64,000 bases of DNA from Gordonia gummivorans (GTDB lineage: Bacteria; Actinomycetota; Actinomycetes; Mycobacteriales; Mycobacteriaceae), in assembly GCF_022513585.1 (NCBI RefSeq), contig NZ_JAKWBF010000016.1, positions 1-64,000 on the forward strand, in the 5' to 3' direction. How positions within the stretch are numbered: the stretch's first letter is position 1; every line of letters begins with the position of its first letter. Both the position numbers and the translations under genes were made by a program. Below are positions 17,907 through 26,641 of this stretch, one piece after another. The notes under the pieces are model-generated. The model was not told the origin of the DNA and searched no databases. It saw nothing but the letters and a program-made list of their open reading frames with translations.

Positions 17907-19073
17907 ATGGGCGATCTGATCGAATCCTGGCTGGCCGCGCACGGCACCGACCTCATTGCGTGGCGCCGGGCCATCCATGCCTACCCGGAACTGTCGCGGC
18001 AAGAGGTGCGGACCACCGAGCTGGTGATGACCGAGCTGCAGTCGGTCGGCCTGAATCCGCGTCGGCTCCCGCTCGGAACCGGCGTCGTGTGCGACCTCGG
18101 ACCGAGTGGGGAGGCGCGGATCGGTTTGCGCGCCGACATGGATGCCCTGCCGATCACCGAGCACACCGGGCTGCCGTTCACTTCGACTGTCGACGGGGTG
18201 TCGCACTCCTGCGGGCACGACGCGCACACCGCCATCCTGATCGGGGTCGCCAAGCTGCTCGTCGAGGCCGAACCGCTGCCGGTGGGGGTGCGGCTGATCT
18301 TCCAGGCCGCCGAGGAAGTGATGCCGGGCGGCGCTCTCGACGCCATCGACGCCGGGGTGACGACGGGCCTGAGCAAGATTTTCGCGCTGCATTGCGATCC
18401 ACGGTTGCCCGTCGGGACGGTCGGGCTGCGCGCCGGTGCGTTGACGTCGGCCGCCGACCACATCGACGTGCAACTGCGATCACCCGGTGGGCACACATCG
18501 CGCCCGCACCTGACGGGTGACCTCGTCTACGCGATGGGCACGCTGATCACCGGTCTGCCGGGCATCCTGTCGCGTCGCGTCGACCCGCGTTCGGGAACGG
18601 TGATGGTGTGGGGCGCGGCCAACGCCGGCAGTGCTCCCAACGCGATTCCGCAGGAAGGTCGTCTGCGCGGGACGGTTCGAACCGGTGAGCATGCGACGTG
18701 GGCGCAGCTGGAACCGTTGGTCCGCAGCATCGTCGGCGAACTGGTCGCGCCGCTGGGCGTGCAGTACGACCTGGCCTACTTCCGCGGCGTGCCACCCGTC
18801 GTCAACGACGAGAACGCGATCGAGATGCTGGAGCGGTCGATCGAGGCGATCGGTCCGAACGCGGTCGCCGACACCCCGCAGTCCGCGGGTGGCGAAGACT
18901 TCTCCTGGTACCTCGAGCACGTGCCCGGTGCAATGGGCCGGCTCGGCGTGTGGGACGGCATGGGGGTGCAGCGGGACCTGCACCAACCCAACTTCGACAT
19001 CGACGAACGCGCACTCGCAATCGGGGTCCGCGCGCTCGCCGGACTGATCGTCGGGCCCGGCGCCGGGGTCTGA
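17907..19073 (+). CDS. M20-family metal amidohydrolase (AmiA1/AmiB1-like)
   Basis: 388 residues of the M20D aminoacylase/IAA-amidohydrolase type. It should hydrolyse N-acyl amino acids or related amides. Metal-ligand segments are HSCGHDAHTAILIGVAKLL and IFQAAEEVMPGGA, with the later SAGGEDFSWYLE near the C-terminus. Position between punA and lpdA matches the M. tuberculosis amiA1/amiB1 pair, here reduced to one gene. Its stop abuts the stop of the converging Rv3304-like gene at a TGATCA site with no spacer. Confidence 0.87.
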   Translation: MGDLIESWLAAHGTDLIAWRRAIHAYPELSRQEVRTTELVMTELQSVGLNPRRLPLGTGVVCDLGPSGEARIGLRADMDALPITEHTGLPFTSTVDGVSHSCGHDAHTAILIGVAKLLVEAEPLPVGVRLIFQAAEEVMPGGALDAIDAGVTTGLSKIFALHCDPRLPVGTVGLRAGALTSAADHIDVQLRSPGGHTSRPHLTGDLVYAMGTLITGLPGILSRRVDPRSGTVMVWGAANAGSAPNAIPQEGRLRGTVRTGEHATWAQLEPLVRSIVGELVAPLGVQYDLAYFRGVPPVVNDENAIEMLERSIEAIGPNAVADTPQSAGGEDFSWYLEHVPGAMGRLGVWDGMGVQRDLHQPNFDIDERALAIGVRALAGLIVGPGAGV

Positions 19074-19556
19074 TCAGCCTTCTACGCTGCCCGGTCCGGG
19101 GCCGACGTTGCGGGACTCCCGAAGCCGAAGATCCTGGACATATTCGGCCGGTGCGCCCGCGATCTCAGCGGCCTCGGCCATCACACCGAGGTAGCGGGCC
19201 GACGGCAAGCCGCCTTCGAAAGCATCGAGAACATACAGCCACGCGAGGACGGGTCCGTCCGCGGTGTCGACTCGCGCGCGCACCTTGCGGTGGATGCCGA
19301 GTTCTGAGCCTTCCCAGCGGTCGAGGTAGTCCTCGTCTTCGACGGGCACGTCGTAGAGCACCACGAACACCTTGGCCTCGACGTTGTCGCGGTCCTCGGT
19401 GACGGTCGCCAACGAGCCTTCCCAACCGATGTCCCCGCCGCCGAAGGTGAGGCGCCACCCGTTCAACCATCCGGTCCCCGCCATCGGCGAGTGCGGGGCG
19501 CGCTCGGCCATCTGTTCGGGATGCATGTTCGAACCGTAAGCCGCATAAATGGGCAT
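19074..19556 (-). CDS. Gamma-glutamylcyclotransferase-like protein (Rv3304-like)
   Basis: 160 residues with the AIG2/GGCT fold. The opening MPIYAAYGSNMHPEQM carries the YGSN substrate-binding loop. The acidic region DYLDRWEGSELG is placed where GGCT enzymes hold their catalytic Glu. Such proteins release 5-oxoproline from gamma-glutamyl amines or bind related ligands; substrate here is unknown. Divergent from lpdA over 275 bases (19557-19831) in which I see no gene. Position matches Rv3304. Confidence 0.75.
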   Translation of the reverse strand: MPIYAAYGSNMHPEQMAERAPHSPMAGTGWLNGWRLTFGGGDIGWEGSLATVTEDRDNVEAKVFVVLYDVPVEDEDYLDRWEGSELGIHRKVRARVDTADGPVLAWLYVLDAFEGGLPSARYLGVMAEAAEIAGAPAEYVQDLRLRESRNVGPGPGSVEG

Positions 19557-19831
19557 GTCGCCTCTGACCTGCTCTTTCTCGACGGAGTGGCGCGAAAACG
19601 GACTCCGATCGCGCCACGTTGACCCGGGCCACGACGATCGTATTACGACAAGGCGTCGTGCACCGCAGTCGCACCGGGTCCTTCAGTGCGTCGGCCCGAC
19701 CATCCCGTCGTCGACGACCGGGCGTCCGGGCATACCCTGGACAGGGCGCACGCCGGTACTTCGAGCCAGTGACCAGCCCAAGATCGTCGCCGGCTCGACG
19801 AGGGCCATGGATGGCCGGAACAGGAGTGATT

Positions 19832-21235
19832 GTGACCAAGATCGTCATCATCGGTGGTGGACCGGCCGGTTACGAGGCGGCGCTTGCCGCAGCCGCATAC
19901 GGCGCGGACACCACGGTGATCGATTCGGACGGGATCGGCGGCGCGTGTGTGCTGTGGGATTGCGTCCCGTCGAAGACGTTCATCGCGTCGACCGGCATCC
20001 GCACCGAGGTGCGCCGGGCCGTCGACCTCGGCATCAACATCAAGACCGACGACACCCTCGTGACCCTTCCGCAGATCCATCAGCGTGTCCGCGATCTGGC
20101 CTTCGCGCAATCCGCCGACATCCGTTCCCGGTTGATCAGCGAGGGCGTCACCCTGGTGTCGGGTACCGCAACGCTGGAGCCGACCCAGGTGGGTGTCTCC
20201 ACGCATGGGGTCCTGGCGACTCTGTCCGACGGGAGCACCCAGCGTTACGACGGTGACGTGGTGTTGCTCGCGACGGGCGCCTCGCCGCGCATCCTGCCCG
20301 ACGCCCAACCCGATGGTGAGCGGATTCTGACCTGGCGTCAGCTCTACGACCTGGAAGATCTTCCCGAGCACCTCATCGTGGTCGGATCGGGTGTCACCGG
20401 TGCCGAATTCGTGCACGCCTACACCGAATTGGGTGTGAAGGTGACTCTGGTGTCGAGCCGCGACCGTGTGCTGCCGCACGAAGACGAGGATGCCGCGCTG
20501 GTGCTCGAGGAGGCCCTCGCCGAGCGAGGTGTCGAGCTGGTGAAGCACGCACGGGCGAACAAGGTTGAGCGCAACGGCGATTCGGTGACCGCCTATCTCG
20601 CGGACGGTTCCACCGTCACCGGATCGCATGTGCTGATGACGGTCGGTTCGGTGCCCAACACCACCTCGCTCGAACTCGAGGCTGCCGGGGTGGACGTCGA
20701 CAAGGGCGGCTACATCCGGGTCGATCGGGTGTCCCGGACGTCGGTCACCGGCATCTACGCGGCCGGCGACTGCACGGGACTGTTCCCGTTGGCGTCGGTC
20801 GCCGCGATGCAGGGCCGGATCGCGATGTACCACGCCCTGGGCGAAGGTGTGTCGCCGATCAAGCTGAAAACCGTTGCGTCGGCGATCTTCACGCGTCCGG
20901 AGATCGCGACGGTCGGGGTGTCGCAGAACGCCATCGACGCCGGCGAATATCCCGCCCGCACCGTGATGCTGCCATTGGCCACCAACCCTCGGGCGAAGAT
21001 GAGCGGTCTTCGACGCGGTTTCGTCAAGATCTTCTGCCGACCGGCGACCGGCGTGGTCATCGGTGGCGTGGTGGTCGCGCCCACGGCGTCGGAGCTGATC
21101 CTTCCGATCGCGCTCGCGGTGCAAAACAAGCTGACCGTCAGCGACCTTGCGGCGACCCTGTCGGTGTACCCGTCACTGTCGGGATCGGTGACCGAGGCGG
21201 CCCGGCAATTGGTACGGCACGACGATCTGGACTGA
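19832..21235 (+). CDS. lpdA: LpdA-type NAD(P)H quinone reductase
   Basis: 467 residues of the FAD disulfide-oxidoreductase family. FAD and NAD loops are VIIGGGPAGYEAALAA and VVGSGVTGAEFVHAY, and the third FAD segment is TGIYAAGDCTGL. The redox-site region GGACVLWDCVPSKT keeps two cysteines, but the rest tracks M. tuberculosis Rv3303c closely, which is reported to be a quinone reductase rather than a lipoamide dehydrogenase. I take the GTG at 19832 behind AGGAG; an ATG eight codons earlier is possible. It precedes the accessory islet rather than glpD directly as in M. tuberculosis. Confidence 0.9.
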   Translation: MTKIVIIGGGPAGYEAALAAAAYGADTTVIDSDGIGGACVLWDCVPSKTFIASTGIRTEVRRAVDLGINIKTDDTLVTLPQIHQRVRDLAFAQSADIRSRLISEGVTLVSGTATLEPTQVGVSTHGVLATLSDGSTQRYDGDVVLLATGASPRILPDAQPDGERILTWRQLYDLEDLPEHLIVVGSGVTGAEFVHAYTELGVKVTLVSSRDRVLPHEDEDAALVLEEALAERGVELVKHARANKVERNGDSVTAYLADGSTVTGSHVLMTVGSVPNTTSLELEAAGVDVDKGGYIRVDRVSRTSVTGIYAAGDCTGLFPLASVAAMQGRIAMYHALGEGVSPIKLKTVASAIFTRPEIATVGVSQNAIDAGEYPARTVMLPLATNPRAKMSGLRRGFVKIFCRPATGVVIGGVVVAPTASELILPIALAVQNKLTVSDLAATLSVYPSLSGSVTEAARQLVRHDDLD

Positions 21236-21336
21236 TCGCGTCGGTCAGGTGACCTCATCGCTCTCTGACTGGGAGAGTTGGCGCTGTGAGCTGGGGAAAT
21301 GTGACCTGTCATCGTTCGATCCGGGAGGCGCGACGG

Positions 21337-21403
21337 ACACCCTGTGTCGTGTTGGAGAATCTGTGTGCTGCAGCACCCAGATGACCTGATTCGACACAGG
21401 TGT
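21337..21403. repeat. Nested palindrome 1 upstream of the accessory islet
   Basis: ACACCCTGTGTCG (21337-21349) pairs with CGACACAGGTGT (21392-21403) apart from one bulged base. Between these arms lies a second dyad, ATCTG-T-GTGCTGCAGCAC-C-CAGAT (21359-21382). The result is a two-stage cruciform. The core GTGCTGCAGCAC is shared with the palindrome at 21507-21542. Confidence 0.6.
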
Positions 21404-21506
21404 GGCCTGAGTTCACGCGGATTGCCGCAATGACCTGGCTGGTAGTCGCGGCCTGGGCTTCGCTCCGGCCACCTGCCGCGTCGATCTGAGAGAACGCGAG
21501 TTGATT

Positions 21507-21542
21507 TGGAGAATGCGAGTGCTGCAGCACTAGCGTTCTCCA
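21507..21542. repeat. 36-base palindrome 2 upstream of the accessory islet
   Basis: The dyad is centred at 21524.5: TGGAGAATGCGAGTGCTG and its mirror CAGCACTAGCGTTCTCCA. Only two of 18 base pairs are imperfect. Its centre AGTGCTGCAGCACT repeats the core of palindrome 1, while the outer arms differ and are still self-complementary. No open frame in 21236-21830 looks like a gene. Confidence 0.6.
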
Positions 21543-21611
21543 GTTCGGCACCGGGTGTCGTGAGTGTCGCCATTTCGCAAGGTTCCGAGCCACGTCCCGG
21601 GCAGCGGCGCT

Positions 21612-21645
21612 CTTCCCGCCTCCACGATCGCCGACGACGTCGGCC
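21612..21645. repeat. Dispersed CTTCCCGCC module, copy 2
   Basis: CTTCCCGCCTCCACGATCGCCGACGACGTCGGC matches the segment at 200-232 at nearly every base but lacks the final GCGGGTGG. It lies 186 bases before the first gene of the islet. Read on the minus strand, both copies give the same short peptide, but neither frame continues, so I treat it as repeat DNA. Confidence 0.45.
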
Positions 21646-21830
21646 GAGGGCGCTGATCCAATGAGCGGGGACGGAATCGATGAGCAGTAGGAAGGCTGCC
21701 TGTCCGACGCCGTCATGGTCGCGCAGTTCCCGACGCAACCGAATTGTGCACAACGCCGCGAGCGATCGCCATCGTCGGTGATCGCGGGGTATGGTCCGTC
21801 AGAACCGAATTCCGGTCCGTTGGGGGTGTC

Positions 21831-23144
21831 GTGGGCGATCCGCTAGATCAGATGAAGGGTGCGCCCGGCAACATCGACGGGCAGCGGACGGCTTGGGAGA
21901 CGATGAGCATCGGCGAGGTGCTGGGGATTCTGGCGAAGATGGGCCGCGGAAATGCCAGCGGCGACGCCGAGGCGTTCGCCGGTACCCCGGGTCTCGTAAA
22001 GCAGGCGGTCAACCAGATGAACAGTGCATTTGGAACCGACCTCATGCTCGGGCGCGCGGCGGACGGAAGCGTGACCCGCGCACGTCTGCTTGCCAACGCA
22101 ATAGACACGAGTGCGACCAGAGGACAGCAGGTCGTGGACGCAGTCGAACGCGGTGGCCAGATCGCGGGCGACGCGGCCGCGCTCGCGCCACAATTTCAGG
22201 CTCTCCAAGAGCACGTGCGCGACAATCCGGAGGATTCGGCCGCTGCGCGCGCCGCGGTCCGTGCAGCGATGGACAGCACCTACAGCAATCCCATGCTCGC
22301 GGCCCAAGCGAATCTGCCTGCAGAGAGAACAGATGACTCTGCTTCGAGGGAACTCAGCAACATCGGCAACCTGGGTTCGACCGACCCGAATAACCCGAAC
22401 CGTGACAACTCGTCGAACTCTCGCGGCCAGACGGCCAACACAACCGACATCACCGGCGGCGGACCCAACGGCCCGGGGAGCGGACCGACGCCGACTGGCG
22501 GCCCGTCGCCGTCGTCGAACTCGCCGAACCGGACGACCCCCGTCGACACGACTAACACGAACAACCCGTCGCGGCAGAATCCTGGTTCGCCCGACCGCAA
22601 TCCGGACTCGTTGAACCGCGGAGGCCGGGGGACGCCGAACGTCGTGCCGGCCAACATCGACAACCGGCACCCACCCGGCCCTGGCAAGGGCGCTCCCAAC
22701 AACATTCCGCGCGGTGGCGTTCCCGCGGGTCTCGTGCCGGGTGGACCGCGGAGCCCGGTGATACCGCCTGGGCTCGTGCCGCCTGCCGGAGCGCCCGGGG
22801 GAGCAACCAATCCCGGTGCTGGGACACCGAATTCGAATCCCGGGGCCGCCCAGCGACCGGGTACGCCCGGTGTACCTCACGGCGCTGGACGGCCACGCTC
22901 GGACGACAAGAAGCACACTCCCGCGATCTACCTCCACAGCGACGACAACGGCAAGGAGATCGTTGGTGACCTGCCGCTCGTCGGACCACCGGTGATCGGC
23001 GACTGGGCGCCGCGTGCTGCGCCTGCCGCGAGCGTCCCGGCGCCGAATGAGACGGTTGCAGATGAGGGTTCGGTGGATCTTCGGCTCCCTACACCCACAA
23101 CCACACCTGCACCCGAGAAGCCGGTCGAACAGCGTGAGGCGTAG
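21831..23144 (+). CDS. Pro/Gly/Asn-rich putative exported protein, first gene of islet
   Basis: About 437 residues from the GTG at 21831 (VGDPLDQMKGA). Three parts can be seen: a helical head (1-175), a long low-complexity linker rich in Pro, Gly, Asn, Ser and Thr (about 180-360), and a compact tail that starts at KKHTPAIYLHSDDNGKEI and is Pro-rich again at the end. No signal peptide is present. Head-linker-tail architecture of this kind is common in type VII secretion substrates of mycolate actinomycetes, but I find no certain W-x-G or export motif. It is followed after two bases by the 143-residue gene, so the two are coupled. Function unknown; export is inference from composition and neighbours. 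Confidence 0.6.
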   Translation: MGDPLDQMKGAPGNIDGQRTAWETMSIGEVLGILAKMGRGNASGDAEAFAGTPGLVKQAVNQMNSAFGTDLMLGRAADGSVTRARLLANAIDTSATRGQQVVDAVERGGQIAGDAAALAPQFQALQEHVRDNPEDSAAARAAVRAAMDSTYSNPMLAAQANLPAERTDDSASRELSNIGNLGSTDPNNPNRDNSSNSRGQTANTTDITGGGPNGPGSGPTPTGGPSPSSNSPNRTTPVDTTNTNNPSRQNPGSPDRNPDSLNRGGRGTPNVVPANIDNRHPPGPGKGAPNNIPRGGVPAGLVPGGPRSPVIPPGLVPPAGAPGGATNPGAGTPNSNPGAAQRPGTPGVPHGAGRPRSDDKKHTPAIYLHSDDNGKEIVGDLPLVGPPVIGDWAPRAAPAASVPAPNETVADEGSVDLRLPTPTTTPAPEKPVEQREA

Positions 23145-23146
23145 GC

Positions 23147-23578
23147 ATGCACCGAGTTGAACGGCTGCCCGGAGGCGTCGCACGACTGGTCGACAGCGTT
23201 CCCGACGGAGACATCCCGCAGTGCCTGGCGCTGCTCACCGCGTCGGTCATCGACGTCGCCGATGTGCACTCGCCCGAGATCGCGGAGGCGCTGACACAGT
23301 GGCGTGAACGTGGGACCGCGTCGGAACGATCACGCGCACATGTGCGTTCGGTGGTCGCCCAGCACGACCTCGACGCGTTCGTTCACCAGCGACGCGGCGA
23401 CATCGACAAACAGCGCGAGAGCTTTCGCCGCGCACGCGCCTTCGAATGCATCATGATCACCATCGATTCGGAGAGCCAGGAACCTCGAACCGTGCTCCGC
23501 GAGTCCGTGTACGAGGCGGCCGCGGCAATGGGAGGGACCGGCGGAGTCGTGGGTATTCTGGCCGACTTCGTGGTGTGA
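23147..23578 (+). CDS. Small soluble protein of unknown function
   Basis: 143 residues, largely alpha-helical, mixed charge, no signal peptide or membrane segment. It opens MHRVERLPGGVARLVDSVP and ends GTGGVVGILADFVV. A central Arg/Gln/Asp-rich helix (FVHQRRGDIDKQRESFRRAR) is the most distinctive stretch. I do not recognise a family. The ATG follows the previous stop by two bases, so it is likely translated together with the exported-type protein and could be its chaperone or partner. Expression as a real gene is supported by the tight spacing and by codon positions rich in third-base G/C. Confidence 0.55.
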   Translation: MHRVERLPGGVARLVDSVPDGDIPQCLALLTASVIDVADVHSPEIAEALTQWRERGTASERSRAHVRSVVAQHDLDAFVHQRRGDIDKQRESFRRARAFECIMITIDSESQEPRTVLRESVYEAAAAMGGTGGVVGILADFVV

Positions 23579-23687
23579 CAGGGTTTGATCCACAGATCTC
23601 GTTCCGCCGGTGGATCGGTCGACGATCCAAGGTAGTGTTGCGACAATCGTTACATCGGCAGCCGATGGCGCATACGGGGGAGGTCGG

Positions 23688-24086
23688 GTGGGAGACAACT
23701 ACACGTCCAACGACGATATGGGCCTTCAATTGCCCGGATACGAGGCTTCGGACATTGACTCCGTGCGGCGCGGTCCTAACGGCCCAGGTGGCGTCGTCCG
23801 GTTCTCGACTGAGGACTGGGAAGGGCGAGCGAGGACGGCGGAGGCGGCTGCGGATACGTTGCAGCAGGCAATTATGAATCTGAATCGAGCTGTTCCGGCG
23901 AACTATTTCGGCGACTGCATTGAAGGCCAGAAGATGTACGAGCGTGTTAGAACCGCGATTGACTCATGGCAGGCCGAGCTAAGTGACCAGAGAACGCAAA
24001 TGAAGCAACTTGCGATCGACTGCCGCCACGCAGGGGCGAGGCTTGACGGTTGCGATATCTCGGCATCGGCGAGTATTCAAACGTGA
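23688..24086 (+). CDS. Helical ESX-like small protein paired with a lipoprotein
   Basis: About 132 residues from the GTG at 23688, which has a strong GGGGGAGG ribosome site. After a short disordered head it is helical: STEDWEGRARTAEAAADTL, then YFGDCIEGQKMYERVRTAI, then WQAELSDQRTQMKQLAIDC. The pattern of Trp, Gly and paired Cys resembles small helical proteins that sit beside DUF3558 lipoproteins in Gordonia/Rhodococcus relatives. Its stop overlaps the start of that lipoprotein (GTGA). Base composition drops here relative to flanking genes, hinting at separate origin. Type VII secretion is a guess. Confidence 0.6.
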   Translation: MGDNYTSNDDMGLQLPGYEASDIDSVRRGPNGPGGVVRFSTEDWEGRARTAEAAADTLQQAIMNLNRAVPANYFGDCIEGQKMYERVRTAIDSWQAELSDQRTQMKQLAIDCRHAGARLDGCDISASASIQT

Positions 24087-24739
24087 ACTCTAGTCCGTCT
24101 GGTTCTCAGAGTGCTGGAGCCGTGTGGGCAATTGTTTCAATCGCACTCGCTCTCCTGACTGGTTGTACCGTCAATGGAGTTCCAGTGAGTGACGGATCTA
24201 CCACCACGAATTCATTGTCACGACCGTCGATTCGTCAGGTGGATGACGCTGGTCGGAGACTCCCTTTTATGACCGTCTTTCCGAATCGGTGGAGTAGCAA
24301 CAACGACGGTACACAGTACGAGCCGTGTACGAGCGTGTCGGATCGTGTCCTGGCTTCACTTGGACTCGATCCACGGTCGGTGAGTGATGCTGCGGTTGCC
24401 GATCACCAGACGGTTCGTGGATGTGAGTGGGATGTTCTGAATCGGAGACGGGCTTCGGCATCGCAGTACGTTGGTAATCTGGCCGGCTCTGGCGCATCCG
24501 ATCTCGACGGGTACAAGGCGATATTCGATGACTTTCGATGGTTCCCGGATCGCATGATCGACGGCCGCACGGTTGCCGTTTTCTCGCTCGGGGTTGATCA
24601 TTGCGCAACTATTACTGTGTCTGGGCGTGCACTTGTGTTCACGGATGCCGCTCTGGATCGAGACGACAAGGATGTGTCTGAAAACTGCAATTTTGCACTC
24701 GCTTTCACGCGTGCAACTATCGATAAAATTCCAAGGTAG
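24083..24739 (+). CDS. DUF3558-like lipoprotein
   Basis: About 218 residues starting at the GTG at 24083. A hydrophobic segment (VWAIVSIALALLTGC) ends in the lipobox LLTGC, so the mature protein should be attached to the outer face of the membrane. The mature part shows the DUF3558 pattern, with YEPCTSVSDRVLASLGL near the N-terminus and further cysteines (VRGCEWDV, VDHCATITV, SENCNFALA). Function of the family is unknown. It is coupled to the helical small protein. The line 24241-24300 has 32 G/C of 60 bases compared with 38 of 60 at 20041-20100, so it is unusually AT-rich for this chromosome. Confidence 0.7.
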   Translation: MNSSPSGSQSAGAVWAIVSIALALLTGCTVNGVPVSDGSTTTNSLSRPSIRQVDDAGRRLPFMTVFPNRWSSNNDGTQYEPCTSVSDRVLASLGLDPRSVSDAAVADHQTVRGCEWDVLNRRRASASQYVGNLAGSGASDLDGYKAIFDDFRWFPDRMIDGRTVAVFSLGVDHCATITVSGRALVFTDAALDRDDKDVSENCNFALAFTRATIDKIPR

Positions 24740-24810
24740 GCCGTCCATTTGGAGCCGACCCGGGGCGTCCTGCAAATGCGAAGTCTTTGGCTCGACCGGA
24801 TGGAAAAAAT

Positions 24811-24905
24811 CTAGGGGAAGAAAACTCGTCCCCTAGTTTTGGAGTCTTCCCTGAGGAATTTCTGGGGGAGGACTCCACAAATAGGGGAGGAAGTTCTTCC
24901 CCTAT
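24811..24905. repeat. Three-hairpin dispersed repeat, copy B
   Basis: Three consecutive dyads. Hairpin 1: CTAGGGGA ... TCCCCTAG (24811-24836). Hairpin 2: GGAGTC ... GACTCC (24841-24876) with a partly paired interior. Hairpin 3: ATAGGGGA ... TCCCCTAT (24881-24905). The order, spacing and the GGAAG-TTCTTCC type loops follow copy C at 48913-49007. It lies between the converging lipoprotein and glycerol kinase genes. Confidence 0.75.
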
Positions 24906-24945
24906 TTTCAGGGTCGGTGGCCGCCGACATTTTCGGCTCGCGCGG

Positions 24946-25063
24946 GTTTCGATACGCGTCGGGTTGGTTTCGAGACGCGCCATGGTCGCTCCGCTCCCTT
25001 GCCGCTCCTCAACCCGGCGGCTGCGCTCACTCGCCGCTCCTCGACCGGCAGGGGCTACGCGAC
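24946..25063. repeat. Third repeat family (GTTTCGAnACGCG type) at glpK 3' end
   Basis: Contains GGTTTCGATACGCGTCGG and GGTTTCGAGACGCGCC as near-direct repeats. They are followed by GCCGCTCCTCAACCCGGCGG and CGCCGCTCCTCGACCGGCAGG, another near-direct pair. Sequences of this type (gctcctcgacc / gtttcgagacgc) are recalled as dispersed repeats of Gordonia-like chromosomes. It ends at the glpK stop. Confidence 0.45.
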
Positions 25064-26572
25064 TTACGCGAGGTCGAAGCTGTGCTCGACCGCTCGGTTC
25101 CATTCGCTGTACAGGCGATCTCGTTCTGACGCGTCCATCGACGGTTCCCAGCGTTTGTCCTCGGCCCAGTTGGCGCGGATCTCGTCTTCGCTGTCCCAGT
25201 AGCCGACGGCGAGGCCGGCGGCGTAGGCGGCGCCGAGGGCGGTGGTCTCGTTGACGACCGGTCGGACGACGGGGACGTCGAGGATGTCGGCCTGGAACTG
25301 CATGAGGAGGTCGTTGACAACCATGCCGCCGTCGACCTTGAGGGTCGACAACTCCACACCGGAGTCGGCCTGCATCGCCTCGATGACCTCTCGGGTCTGA
25401 AAAGCGCTGGCCTCCAAAGCAGCTCGGGCCAGGTGGCCCTTGTTGACGAAACGGGTGAGGCCGACGATCACCCCGCGTGCGTCCGAACGCCAACGGGGCG
25501 CGAAGAGGCCGGAGAAGGCGGGCACGAAGTAGGCGCCACCGTTGTCATCGACCTGTGTGGCCAACTGTTCGATCTCGGAAGCATGCGAGAAGAGGCCGAG
25601 GTTGTCGCGCAGCCACTGCACGAGAGACCCGGTCACCGCGATCGACCCCTCCAGCGCGTATCGGGCGTCCTGGTCGCCGATGCGGTAGCACACGGTGGTC
25701 AGCAGGCCGTGGTTGCTGAACACCGGCTCGGTACCGGTGTTGAGAAGGAGGAAGTTGCCGGTGCCGTAGGTGTTCTTGGCCTCGCCGGGCTCCAGGCACG
25801 CTTGACCAAAGGTTGCCGCCTGCTGATCGCCGAGGATGCCGGCCAGCGGAACGCCCGGTAACGAGCCGTGCTCGCGCAGCGGGCCGTAAACCTCTGCGGA
25901 GCTGTGGATCTCGGGCAACATCGCGGCAGGGACGCCGAAATCCGCGCACAACGACTCATCCCAGGACAGGGTGCGCAGGTCCATCAGCATCGTGCGCGAC
26001 GCGTTCGTCACATCGGTGATGTGTAATCCGCCGTCGGCACCGCCGGTCATATTCCAGGAAATCCAGGAATCCATTGTGCCGAAACATAGTTCGCCGTTCT
26101 CCGCGCGTTCTCGACTGCCCTCGACACTGTCGAGTATCCACCGCGCCTTGGGGCCGGCGAAGTACGTGGACAGCGGAAGGCCGGTTTTGTCCCGATAACG
26201 GCCCGGGCCGTCGTCGCCGGCAAGTTCGGTGCACAGATCGCCGGTGCGGGTGTCCTGCCACACGATCGCGTTGTGGATCGGCACGCCGGTCTCTCGATCC
26301 CAGATCACCGTGGTCTCGCGCTGATTGGTCAGCCCGCACGCGGCGATGTCGTCGTACTTCAGATCCGCCGACGCCAGGGCCGCAGCGGTCACCCGGCGGG
26401 TGTTGCGCCAGATCTCCTGCGCGTCGTGCTCCACCCATCCCGCCTTGGGGAAGATCTGTTCATGTTCGATCTGCTCGCAGCTGACCACTCGCCCCCGGCG
26501 ATCGAAGACCATCGCTCGGGTCGACGTGGTGCCCTGGTCGATCGCGGCCACATAGGTGTTTTCGCTGCCCAC
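25064..26572 (-). CDS. glpK: Glycerol kinase
   Basis: About 502 residues from a GTG ([13 protein letters not shown]). It phosphorylates glycerol to sn-glycerol-3-phosphate. FGGY-kinase motifs are clear: [16 protein letters not shown] at the ATP-phosphate site, [12 protein letters not shown], the glycerol-binding [25 protein letters not shown], and [19 protein letters not shown]. It is divergent from glpD, 69 bases apart, forming the glycerol utilisation pair. No operator is evident in the short gap. The start is uncertain by a few codons because no ribosome site is visible. Confidence 0.94.
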   Translation of the reverse strand: MGSENTYVAAIDQGTTSTRAMVFDRRGRVVSCEQIEHEQIFPKAGWVEHDAQEIWRNTRRVTAAALASADLKYDDIAACGLTNQRETTVIWDRETGVPIHNAIVWQDTRTGDLCTELAGDDGPGRYRDKTGLPLSTYFAGPKARWILDSVEGSRERAENGELCFGTMDSWISWNMTGGADGGLHITDVTNASRTMLMDLRTLSWDESLCADFGVPAAMLPEIHSSAEVYGPLREHGSLPGVPLAGILGDQQAATFGQACLEPGEAKNTYGTGNFLLLNTGTEPVFSNHGLLTTVCYRIGDQDARYALEGSIAVTGSLVQWLRDNLGLFSHASEIEQLATQVDDNGGAYFVPAFSGLFAPRWRSDARGVIVGLTRFVNKGHLARAALEASAFQTREVIEAMQADSGVELSTLKVDGGMVVNDLLMQFQADILDVPVVRPVVNETTALGAAYAAGLAVGYWDSEDEIRANWAEDKRWEPSMDASERDRLYSEWNRAVEHSFDLA

Positions 26573-26641
26573 GCAGCCAGTGTCGCACGCGCCGGTTCGC
26601 TGCCACTGCAATCCGCGCGAGATCAATTAGGCTCGATGATC

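Noticed and set aside
21236-21830. A gene on the minus strand in the interval before the islet
   Set aside because: Open frames there cross long palindromes and repeat modules, lack ribosome sites and give no recognisable protein.
23147-23578. Immunity protein of a toxin pair with the gene at 21831
   Set aside because: The tail of the larger protein shows no toxin motif and the small protein matches no immunity family I know; partner or chaperone is all that can be said.
24946-25063. Insertion sequence remnant
   Set aside because: No transposase-like peptide in any frame; only short direct and inverted repeats of an intergenic family.
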